64,000 nucleotides of DNA from Tillandsia leiboldiana. Taxonomy: Eukaryota; Streptophyta; Magnoliopsida; Poales; Bromeliaceae. The translations under genes were made by a program, and so were the position numbers. The notes below the pieces were generated by a model. That model made no database searches, was not told the origin of the DNA, and worked only from the letters and a program-made list of their open reading frames with translations. The stretch is taken from the NCBI GenBank assembly GCA_029204045.2, contig CM055067.1, positions 27,540,838 through 27,604,837 of the forward strand. The letters run 5' to 3'. Each line of letters opens with the position of its first letter. Positions within the stretch are counted from its first letter, which is position 1. Positions 55,503-64,000 of this stretch are shown here, piece after piece.

Positions 55503-56672
55503 TTACACATGAGGGAACAAACCTTGTGAAGATTCGAAAGCTGCAGATGCTTACGAGCAAATTTGACTCTATTTTATGGCAGAAAATGAATCTTTTACAG
55601 ATTACTATACACGATTGCAATACATCGTGAACACATGTGCTAACTTGGGAGAGAAAATTCCAGAGTTTAAAATTGTAAGAAAAATCCTAAGGACTCTTCC
55701 TGAAAGATTTCGTTCCAAGGTTACGGCCATTGAAACTATTAACACCCGGTCGAAATCCGTGAAAATGAATCTTTTATAGATTACTATACACGATTGCAAT
55801 ACATCGTGAACACATGTGCTACTTGGGAGAGAAAATTCCAGAGTTTAAAATTGTAAGAAAGATCCTAAGGACTCTTCCTGAAAGATTTCGTTTCAAGGTT
55901 ACGGCCATTGAAACTATTAAACACCCGGTCGAAATCCGTGTAGAAGAATTAGTTGGTTCATTACAAACATATGAAATGACTTTTCCTACTACTATTCTTC
56001 GGGAAAGGCATCCTCTTCTAAGTCTTCAGGTTATGCGTTGAAAACAACAAAAGAAGAAGACACAGATTCATCCTCCTCAGACGACGACGAGAATCTATCT
56101 ATGGAGGATTTTGAAAAGCAGCTTGCTCTCTTGACAAGAAATTTTGCCGAAACTTTCGAAGGGGTAATTCAAGTAAATTTCATCCTTCGTAAAGTCAAAG
56201 AAAGGCAAAGGTTCTTCAAGCTACAAGTCAGGAAAGCAAGTGAGTTTTTCAAAGGATAAGAAAAGCTCAGAGGGACAAGTCCCAATGCTTCAAGTGCCGA
56301 GGTACAGCCATATCTCAACGGAGTGTCCCAATAAGAATCCGTCGAAGAAGAAAGCGATGCAAGCCGTCACTTAGGATGACACCTCATCGTCAAATGAGTT
56401 ATCTTCAAGTGATGAAGAAAATAACGCAACGGCGTTCCACGCGTCCACAACTTCACCTTTCGTGTGCTTAATGGCAAGTACATCCGATTCATTGTCCAAC
56501 ACCTCCCAGGTTGAAAAAACTGCAACGGATGATGAATCGAGTAATTCCGAAGGTGAAGACTTTGCTTTAGCCTACCATAAACTTTTAAAGGATTCAAAGA
56601 ACTGGCTAAGCAAAATAAGGGGTTGAGAGGGAGATTGCAGGATCTCGAAGAAGAAGTAAAAAGGGCAACTTC
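55503..56672 (+). pseudogene. Copia gag, middle part
   Basis: Resumes the gag interrupted at 43470: HEGTNLVKIRKLQMLTSKF, FTDYYTRLQYIVNTC, GEKIPEFKIVRKILRTLPER, then VEELVGSLQTYEM and an acidic SSSSDDDENLSMEDFEKQL region, a first CCHC knuckle (about 56287-56330, frame broken) and the start of a coiled coil (RLQDLEEEVKRAT). A 179-bp stretch is duplicated in tandem (55582-55939). Single-base frame breaks are frequent and may be sequencing errors, because this is a contig end. It is interrupted at 56672 by a solo LTR. Confidence 0.88.
55582..55939. repeat. 179-bp tandem duplication in Copia gag
   Basis: Unit 1 (55582-55760) and unit 2 (55761-55939) differ at a handful of positions, including single-base indels. 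The joints share the word CCGTG. It could be a real slippage duplication or an assembly error near a contig end. Confidence 0.9.
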
Positions 56673-58895
56673 TATCACGCCTCGGGGTCGAAACTGCGAC
56701 CCGGGCTCGCTAACAGATCCGCCATCTGTACGGAAAACTGCCGTACAGACGAAGCGTCTAACCTGCAAAAAGAATCAACTACAGTACACAGATATCAGAG
56801 CTGAAAGTAACTACTAAAAACTGAAATCCAACACTGCACAACCGAAATAAATACAATATCCATCTCCCAAATACGATCGTATAAAAAGTCCTCTGATACA
56901 AAACTCAAAAGGGAGATATCTCCAATAAAATACATCGGTGTACAAGCTCTCAATACAAATATCCTCACTACATCAGTCTCTCAAACTGTAAAATAAAGTA
57001 CAACTCTATACCTCACAACAAAGGTCACTCAACAGAGGAAAAGAAGTAAACTAATCTACTGAAGCTCTCCTCTGAAGGGGTACCGCTACACTCCAACGAC
57101 GGGTAGGGAACTAGCTCGCGACTCCCTCGCCTCGGTCAGAAGGATCAGCAACTGGAGCAACAGGAACAGGAGAAGAAGTTCCTGGGGAAAAAGACACCAC
57201 GACGGGTGTGAGAACTACTTCCCACAGTAGTTCTCAGTGGGTGCCGTCAACAAGCCCAACGGCCTGCCCACTAAGTCTACTAGAGGTAAAAGATAACAGT
57301 GCAATAAAATCTGAACAAGAAAAGCTGGAGCTACTCTACAGCTACCATACCTCTATCTAGATACTCAAAAAGTGGAACAGATGAAAGTAAAAGAGACCAC
57401 TCGCACCCAAGGTGCTCAATAGACCCAATCGAACTGATTGCCTCATAGGGTCCAGTCAAGCCTGCGCCTGTCGACTAGGAACGCGCCTGCCCACTACCAC
57501 ACATCCCCATGAGGATGGGATTTACGTGGGTGTCCTGCCCGACTAACTCACCCCCCTCGCGCAAAACTGCCTCTCAACATGCCCATCGTATCCACAGCGG
57601 CTCTCAGGGACGCGACTCCCAACTGAGGAAAACGGCGCGGCATAGATATCACTAATTGGCATAAGCAGGCTATAGTCAAAAACCACGCTCACTCCTAGAA
57701 CGGTAGGACTCAAATCCCCAAATATCTCGCACAACAGTCGGAGCACTATCTACGACTCAGCTGATCAGCTCACACAAAACGAGACACTAGCCTCTCCAAC
57801 AGCTCGGCAGCACAAGGCACACTGGCTGGAGGTACTCCACAACCAGGAACAAACCCACAACTCAGCTAACAATACTGGTCGGACAACACTCAACGACCTG
57901 GATCACCGTTAACCCCAACGGTTCCCAACAACACTGGCCGGAAGATACTCGACGGCCCGGGCTACCGCCTGCTCAACGGCTCCCTCCCACGACCGCAACA
58001 GGGATACTAGACCTCCCGGGCCTACCGTTTACCCAAACGGCTCCCGGCACAGATAAGCAACCACTACAACTACCAGACTCCACTCTGCTCCCAAGCACGA
58101 GTGCAAACGCATCCCACACTAAAAGAAAATCCCGACCTCTCGGCCCACTACCGGGGCGAGGATAACACTATGTCCAGGGATAGAAAAACAGTGTGGGTGT
58201 CTAAACATAAATAACCCTAGCCCAAGTGAGGGTTTTCTACTGGTCTGGTACACATGCAACATATGACGGGGGTGCTAGTCAAGTTCCAAAATAACTAAAT
58301 TAACAGATGATAAAAGGAATACCAATCCTACAATCTAGCATGCTACACAAGAAAATAAATTATCATGCATAGTCCTACATCAGTAGAATTACTGTATAGT
58401 CCATAAAACTTGGAGATAAGGCCACCCACCTCGATTTGCCACCAATTGCTCGTAAACACTTGCAATTGGCCTCCGCGATCCGCACGCAAAATGATGCCCG
58501 CTGCCGTAGTCCGCCGCACAAAACGGAGCACGTGCCGAAACCCGCGCGCAAACGGAGTCCTCACGCAAAACGGAGCACGCCGCCGGAGTCCGCACGCAAA
58601 ACGTAGCACGGTGCCGAACCGCGCGGGCAAAAACGGAGTCCACATGCAAAACGGAGCACTGTGCCGAAACCCGCGTGCAAAACAGAGTCCGCAAGCAAAC
58701 GGAGCACGCCGCGGAGTCCGCACGCAAAACGGTGCAGAAAAACACAGTCCCCACAGACAAGAACAAGGGGTTAATTATAGTCCAAACGAACGCTCCAAAA
58801 CTGTGCCAAAAACACCGTAAAATTAACACCGGGACCCACTCGACTGCGCCTCCGCCGCCGAAACGCTCCGTTTGGAAAACCCCGCGCGCTCCGCG
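56673..58895 (-). mobile_element. Solo LTR, first (redundant, truncated) assembly copy
   Basis: On the minus strand this is the 3' two-thirds of the LTR that is complete at 59500-62757. It ends at the gap. Target-site sequence ACTTC (56668-56672) precedes it; the LTR terminus reads TATCACGCC where TGTCACGCC is usual. With 56168-56672 it duplicates 58996-61720 almost exactly, so it is probably the unmerged end of the left contig and not a second element. Confidence 0.8.
58480..58740. repeat. CGCACGCAAAACGGAG minisatellite, first assembly copy
   Basis: The same array as 61318-61556, with more single-base deletions. See that entry. Confidence 0.8.
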
Positions 58896-58995
58896 NNNNN
58901 NNNNNNNNNNNNNNNNNNNNNNNNNNNNNNNNNNNNNNNNNNNNNNNNNNNNNNNNNNNNNNNNNNNNNNNNNNNNNNNNNNNNNNNNNNNNNNN
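58896..58995. other. Assembly gap, 100 N
   Basis: Exactly 100 Ns, a common scaffold placeholder. The left side ends CGCGCTCCGCG, which recurs at 61720. The right side starts TTCAAGTAAA, which occurs at 56168. Both contig ends therefore overlap by about 2.7 kb. Confidence 0.97.
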
Positions 58996-59499
58996 TTCAA
59001 GTAAAATTCATCCTTCGTAAAGTCAAAGAAAGGCAAAGGTTCTTCAAGCTACAAGTCAGGAAAGCAAGTGAGTTTTTCAAAGGATAAGAAAAGCTCAGAG
59101 GGCACACAGTCCAATGCTTTCAGTGCCGAGGGTACAGCCATATCACGAGTGTCCCAATAAGAATCCGTCGAAGAAGAAAAGCGATGCAAAGCCGTCACTT
59201 AGGATGACACCTCATCGTCAAATGAGTTATCTTCAAGTGATGAAGAAAATAACGCAACGGCGTTCCACGCGTCCACAACTTCACCTTTCTTGTGCTTAAT
59301 GGCAAGTACATCCGATTCATTGTCCAACACCTCCCAGGTTGAAAAAACTGCAACGGATGAGGAATCGAGTAATTCCGAAGGTGAAGACTTTGCTTTAGCC
59401 TACCATAAAACTTTTAAAGGATTCAATAAACTGGCTACGCAAAATAAGGGGTGAGAGGGAGATTGCAGGATCTCGAAGAAGAAGTAAAAAGGGCAACTC
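58996..59499 (+). pseudogene. Copia gag middle part, second assembly copy
   Basis: Near-identical to 56168-56672 with different single-base indels. Here the zinc knuckle reads QCFQCRGYSHI in one frame (about 59112-59145), keeping the C-x2-C-x4-H spacing that is broken in the first copy. The target-site copy before the LTR reads ACTC, one T short of ACTTC. It is most likely the same locus assembled twice. Confidence 0.82.
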
Positions 59500-61317
59500 T
59501 ATCACGCCTAGGGGTCGAAACTGCGACCCGGGCTCGCTAAACAGATCCGCCATCTGTACGGAAACTGCCGTACAGACGAAGCGTCTAACCTGCAAAAAGA
59601 ATCAACTACAGTACACAGATATCAGAGCTGAAAGTAACTACTAAAACTGAAATCCAAACACTGCACAACCGAAAATAAATACAATATCCATCTCCCAAAT
59701 ACGATCGTATAAAAAGTCCTCTGATACAAAACTCAAAGGGAGATATCTCCAATAAAATACATCGGTGTACAAGCTCTCATACAAATATCCTCACTACATC
59801 ATCTCAAACTGTAAAATAAAGTACAAACTCTATACCTCACAACAAGGTCACTCAACAGGGAAAAGGAAGTAACTAATCTACTGAAGCTCTCCTCTGAAGG
59901 GGTACCGCTACACTCCAACGACGGGTAGGGAACTAGCTCGCGACTCCCTCGCTCGGTCAGAAGGATCAGCAACTGGAGCAACAGGAACAGGAGAAGAAGT
60001 TCCTGGGGAAAAAGACACCACGACGGGTGTGAGAACTACTTCCCACAGTAGTTTCTCAGTGGGTGCCGTCACAAGCCCAACGGCCGCCCACTAAGTCTAC
60101 TAGAGGTAAAGATAACAGTGCAATAAAATCTGAACAAGAAAAGTGGAGCTACTCTACAGCTACCATACCTCTATCTAGATACTCAAAAAGTGGAACAGAT
60201 GAAAGTAAAAGAGACCACTCGCCCCAAGGTGCTCAATAGACCCAATCGAACTGATTGCCTCATAGGGTCCAGTCAAGCCTGCGCCTGTCGACTAGGAACG
60301 CGCTGCCCACTACCACACATCCCCATGAGGATGGGATTACGGTGGGGTGTCCTGCCCGACTAACTCACCCCTCGCGCAAAACTGCCTCAACATGCCCATC
60401 GTACCACAGCGGCATCTCAGGGACGCGACTCCACTGAGGAAAACGGCGCGGCATAGAGTATCACTAATTGGCATAAGCAGGCTATAGTCAAAAACCACGC
60501 TCACTCCTAGAACGGTAGGACTCAAGATCCCCAAATATCTCGCACAACAGCGGAGCACTATCTACGACTCAGCTGATCAGCTCACACAAAACACGAGACA
60601 CTAGCCTCTCCAACAGCCGCAGCACAAGGCACACTGGCTGGAGGTACTCCACAACCAGGACAACCACAACTCAAGCTAACAATACTGGTCGGACAACACT
60701 CAACGACCTGGGATCACCGTTAACCCCAACGGTTCCCAACAACACTGGCCGGAAGATACTCGACGGCCCGGGCTACCGCCTGCTCAACGGCTCCCTCCCA
60801 CGACAGCGCAACAGGGATACTAGACCTCCCGGGACTACCGTTTACCCCAAACGGCTCCCGGCACAGATAAGCAACCCACTACAACTACCAGACTCCACTC
60901 TGCTCCAAGCACGAGTGCAAACGCATCCCACACTAAAAGAAAATCCCGACCTCTCGGCCCACTACCGGGGCGAGGATAAACTATGTCCAGGGATAGAAAA
61001 ACAGTGTGGGTGTCTAAACATAAATAACCCTAGCCCAAGTGAGGGTTTTCTACTGGTCTGGTTACACATGCAACATATGACGGGGGTGCTAGGTCAAGTT
61101 CCAAAATAACTATATTAACAGATGATAAAAGGAATAACAATTCCTACAATCTAGCATGCTACACAAGAAAATAAATTATCATGCATAGTCCTACATCAGT
61201 AGAATTACTGTATAGTCATAAAACTTGGAGATAAGGCCACCCACCTCGATTTGCCACCAATTGCTCGTAAACACTTGCAATTGGCCTCCATGCGATCCGC
61301 ACGCAAAATGATGCCCG

Positions 61318-61556
61318 CTGCCGTAGTCCGCACGCAAAACGGAGCACGGTGCCCGAAACCCGCGCGCAAAACGGAGTCCGCACGCAAAACGGAGCACGCC
61401 GCCGGAGTCCGCACGCAAAACGGAGCACGGTGCCGGAAACCCGCGGGCAAAACGGAGTCCACATGCAAAACGGAGCACGGTGCCGAAACCCGCGTGCAAA
61501 ACAGAGTCCGCACGCAAAACGGAGCACGCCGCCGGAGTCCGCACGCAAAACGGTGC
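61318..61556. repeat. CGCACGCAAAACGGAG minisatellite
   Basis: About ten CCGC(A/G)(C/T)GCAAAACGGAG(T/C) words, of about 18 bp plus 5-10-bp linkers, are arranged in higher-order units of about 48 bp with alternating linkers (GTGCCGAAA and GCCGCCGGAGT). Minus-strand frames over it give cysteine/arginine-rich FACGLR runs that are not genes. Confidence 0.9.
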
Positions 61557-62086
61557 AGAAAAACACAGTCCCTAACACAGACAAGAACAAGGGGTTAATT
61601 ATAGTCCAAACGAACGCTCCAAAAACTGTGCCAAAAACACCGTAAAATTAACACACGGGACCCACTCGACTGCGCCGCCGCCGCCGAACGCTCCGTTTGG
61701 AAAACCCCGCGCGCTCCGCGAGGTCCACGGCGCGTCGCCGCACCCCCAAAAATCTCCTCCCTCACACCCTCTCGCTCTCGGAGAAGAAAGAAAAGACAAG
61801 GAGGAGAAATGGTGCTCGGGGGAGAAAGAAAGAAAGAAGAAGAAGAAAGGAGAAAGGGGTGGTCCACAGTCCCGGTCCACGGATCCGGTCCACGGCGCCG
61901 GCCAATCAGGGAGCCACAACCACGGTCCACCAGGCCGGGGCGCGTGCTCCGGGTCCACGCACGCGCCCCGTGCGCCAGGTGGCGTGCTGCAACGCGCCCG
62001 CCATACGGCGCGTTACAACCGCGCCACCCCTGGCGCGGGACACGCACCCGCACACGGGCGCGCGTGCCGCCGCGCCCTCGCGGGCG

Positions 62087-62109
62087 CCAACGGGGGCCCG
62101 CCACGTGGC
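62087..62109 (-). promoter_or_regulatory. G-box/CCAAT module in the solo LTR
   Basis: CCAAC (62087-62091), an 8-bp spacer and GCCACGTGGC (62100-62109): on the minus strand, a G-box followed by GTTGG. Confidence 0.55.
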
Positions 62110-62757
62110 GGCCCCCGCGTGACCCCCGCCGAAGGCGTGTCAGCGCCCACTGCCGCGTCCGTACGCCCTCGAGCCGCGCGCGCCACACCTCGATTCCCGT
62201 GTCGCCAACCTCGGGATTCGTGCCGCGCCGCCTCGAAAAACGCGCACAACACCGAGCTCCAAAACAAACAAATAAATAGTCCATTCATAGAGATTTCGCG
62301 CGCTGAATCCAAAACGATGTCCATTTCTCCAAATTCTCATCCAAAAATTGCGGAGTGCCCCCGGATAGCCCACTCGATCCGATTTTCGCGCCGGGTCCAT
62401 TTTTAAAGTCCGATTTGCCAAATTCCAACTCTAAAAATTCTCGAAGGCGACCGAAGAGGTAAACTCTTATCCAAACTTCGCCCGGAGTCCAATTTTGACA
62501 TCTGAATCGCGCGAAACCACTTCCAATCACCCGACGGGTCCTCCAATTTCCCACGGGATCTCCTTTAAGCCCAAAGTCCAACACTTGTGTCCAAATTGCG
62601 CGCAAACACCACCGACAGACCACGCAGGCCTCCAGTGATGCAAACTAAATCCCAAATTGCACCACCAATCCATTTCTTGGGCCCGACACGCGCACAACCA
62701 CTCCCAAAGGCCACTAAACCAACAGTAATCTCTTAAGTGGGAATTCGGGTCCTCACA

Positions 62758-63474
62758 ACTTCTCTCTCAACCGGTCTTGAAGTGGAAAGGGATAACCTGA
62801 TAAAAACAAATGTTTCACTTCAAGAGAAAAATGAGCATTTCGAGAAGGAACACGTAAAAATGGTTGATAAAGCAAGTTACTTCTTGAAGCTCTACTCCGA
62901 GGCTCGACAGGAAAAGATGGAGATGACGAAGACCATTTTCCAACTTAAGGATGATTTAAAGCGATTTTCTTCGGGAAGGAGCAAGTTGGATAAGATGCTT
63001 GGTCTTGGTCAAACGAACCGTTTCGGCCTTGGATACAATCGAACTGAAGACAGTCCTAGTTCGGTTGGGACAGTTTTTGTGCCCCAGTCGGTATCTCCTC
63101 CTCCGACGACAGAATTCACTGCAATCAACGACAACAACCTTACTTCACCTACTTCGAGATCCTCAAGTACAAAGGTATGTTTGCGTTGTGGTTATGCAGG
63201 GCACATAAGAAGAAATTGCAAGATTGGAGCGAAAAGATCACATCAAGCACCTCTTGCAATAACTACCAATGAGTCCACTCCCCGGAAATCAAAGAAGGAT
63301 TTTTCAAAAGAAAAGAGCATTGGTAGTACATTAAACAAGACGACGACGTCAAGAAAAAGCGATAAATCAATCAAGACGCTTTCACCAAGGAGAATAACTT
63401 CACAATCATTGCCGACGTACTCCAAAACTCAAAAGGTTTGGGTACGCAAAGGTGAATTCTTTCTTCGTCTTTGA
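62758..63474 (+). pseudogene. Copia gag, C-terminal part
   Basis: Continues the coiled coil after the solo LTR: LEVERDNLIKTNVSLQEKNE, then heptad-rich sequence to about 63000. A Ser/Thr/Pro linker follows, then a perfect zinc knuckle CLRCGYAGHIRRNC (63178-63219, C-x2-C-x4-H-x4-C) and a Lys/Ser-rich tail to KTQKVWVRKG. The frame stops at TGA 63472-63474. This is the longest undamaged coding stretch in the window. Gag binds and packages the element RNA. The first residues of the open frame (62737-62757) are solo-LTR sequence. Confidence 0.9.
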
Positions 63475-63476
63475 AC

Positions 63477-64000
63477 CACGTTGGTACCAATCGACCCTTA
63501 GAATTATTGCACATGGACTTAATGGGGCCGATTCGTCAACCATCTTTGGGAGGTAAATGGTATATTTTTCTTTTGGTTGATGATTTCTCTAGATATTCAT
63601 GGGTAACATTTTTAAAAGAGAAAGCCGATACTTTCGACTCTTTTCATGAGGTTTGTCATCGTATTATGATTGAAAGAAATGAAAAGATCGTTTGTGTTCG
63701 AAGTGATAGAGGTGGAGAATTCATAATTTCTAAATTCATTGATTTTTGCACTTCCAACGGCATAAAACATGAATTCTCAGCACCCTATACACCTCAAGAG
63801 AATGGTGTAGTCGAGCACAAAAACAGGGTTGTTCAAGAGATGGCGCGTGTGATGCTTCATAGCCGGAAACTCCCGTTACATTTTTGGGCTGAAGCTGTGA
63901 ACACCGCCGTCTATGTAATTAATCGAGTGTATTTGCGCCCGGGAACTTTAAATACACCATATGAGCTATGGTTTTGTAGAAAACCGAATATCAAATATTT
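63477..64000 (+). pseudogene. Copia integrase, N-terminal end deleted, runs off the window
   Basis: A frame open from 63477 to the edge reads NRPLELLHMDLMGPI, then VDDFSRYSWVTF, VRSDRGGEF, PYTPQENGVVEHKNR, LPLHFWAEAVNTAVYVINR and TPYELW. The first catalytic Asp is in HMDLMGP, the second in RSDRGGE and the Glu in VVEHKNR; 35 residues separate the second Asp and the Glu (DD35E). The HHCC zinc domain and the whole protease are missing upstream. Gag's tail meets integrase after a one-base frame change near 63450-63476, so an internal deletion removed about 1 kb of normal pol. Confidence 0.9.

Larger units (their letters stand above)
59500..62757 (-). mobile_element. Solo gypsy LTR in Copia gag, complete copy
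   Basis: On the minus strand it starts TGTGAGGACCCGAATTCCC at 62757 and ends with the GGCGTGATA variant at 59500, 3,258 bp. The right target-site copy ACTTC is at 62758-62762; the left is ACTTC at 56668 in the other assembly copy. There is no internal region. It contains a minisatellite (61318-61556), a GC-rich U3 (61860-62240) with one G-box/CCAAT module and the CAGCGCG block (62265-62350). Confidence 0.9.
41846..64000 (+). mobile_element. Copia (SIRE/Maximus-like) element, split by element C and a solo LTR
   Basis: The 5' LTR (41846-43109) is followed by a tRNA-Met primer-binding site, gag pieces (43143-43470, 55503-56672, 62758-63474) and an integrase reaching the window edge. Left flank TCCAG (41841-41845) would be its target-site duplication; the right copy is outside the window. 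The gag with two zinc knuckles and a long coiled-coil stretch suggests the SIRE/Maximus group. Protease and the pre-integrase zinc domain appear deleted between 63450 and 63490. The copy is dead from stops, deletion and two insertions. Confidence 0.88.

Noticed and set aside
59500..62757. Two tandem solo LTRs as a real duplication
   Set aside because: The first copy stops at the 100-N gap and the second set begins at the gap with the same Copia gag flank. Contig overlap is simpler.
63477..64000. Cellular integrase-like or domesticated gene
   Set aside because: The frame has no start, lacks the N-terminal zinc domain, and follows Copia gag on the same strand after a Copia LTR and primer site.

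Overview
This window is intergenic plant (angiosperm) DNA made almost entirely of nested LTR retrotransposons. I see no cellular gene. The plant call rests on five-base target-site duplications, primer-binding sites for initiator tRNA-Met (TGGTATCAGAGC), Ty3/gypsy chromovirus-type and Copia (SIRE/Maximus-like) protein remnants, and four copies of Cassandra, the plant miniature LTR retrotransposon with 5S rRNA sequence in its LTRs. The species cannot be named from this sequence. Most long open frames are chance frames in GC-rich or tandemly repeated LTR DNA.

Layout. 1-3628 is a minus-strand LTR running off the left edge. It sits in a plus-strand LTR fragment (3629-4048), which sits in a minus-strand LTR (4049-4692), which sits in the LTR of an old minus-strand gypsy element. 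That host LTR is seen at 5279-6199, 21672-22564 and 23148 to about 23590, and the element's decayed gag-pol continues to 29763. Inside the host LTR are Cassandra 1 (4703-5278), Cassandra 3 (22565-23142) and a solo LTR (6200-21666). The solo LTR is split by Cassandra 2 (6855-7432) and by full-length element A (9602-20750). A minus-strand solo LTR (24761-27592) splits the host's reverse transcriptase.

From about 30326 a plus-strand LTR begins. It is split by full-length element B (31093-40438) and then by a Copia element (41846 to beyond 64000). The Copia gag is split by full-length element C (43471-55502), whose 5' LTR carries Cassandra 4 (45735-46310). The gag is split again by a minus-strand solo LTR (59500-62757). 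The 100-N gap at 58896-58995 separates two nearly identical 2.7-kb stretches and looks like an unmerged contig overlap. Target-site duplications support every completed insertion: ACTGT, ACTCT, AAAGG, ATGTG, GTTGT, TCACR, CGCCC, TTACA, GCCTT and ACTTC.

How it works together. A and C have LTRs of about 4.1 kb and about 3 kb of shared, broken pol remnants with no intact protein. They look like non-autonomous elements copied in trans. The large LTRs share four features that decay does not explain: (i) arrays of a G-box followed exactly 8 bp later by a CCAAT box (ATTGG/GTTGG), in places with an 81-82 bp period, upstream of the TATA box; (ii) a conserved CAGCGCG block near the LTR start; (iii) a splice-donor-like AGGTAAGG and a polypyrimidine-GCAG acceptor bracketing about 3 kb of the LTR; (iv) a terminal module of about 90 bp with two hairpins, one showing compensatory base changes between LTR families. 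Together these suggest a conserved regulatory, spliced and structured leader. That functional reading is inference.
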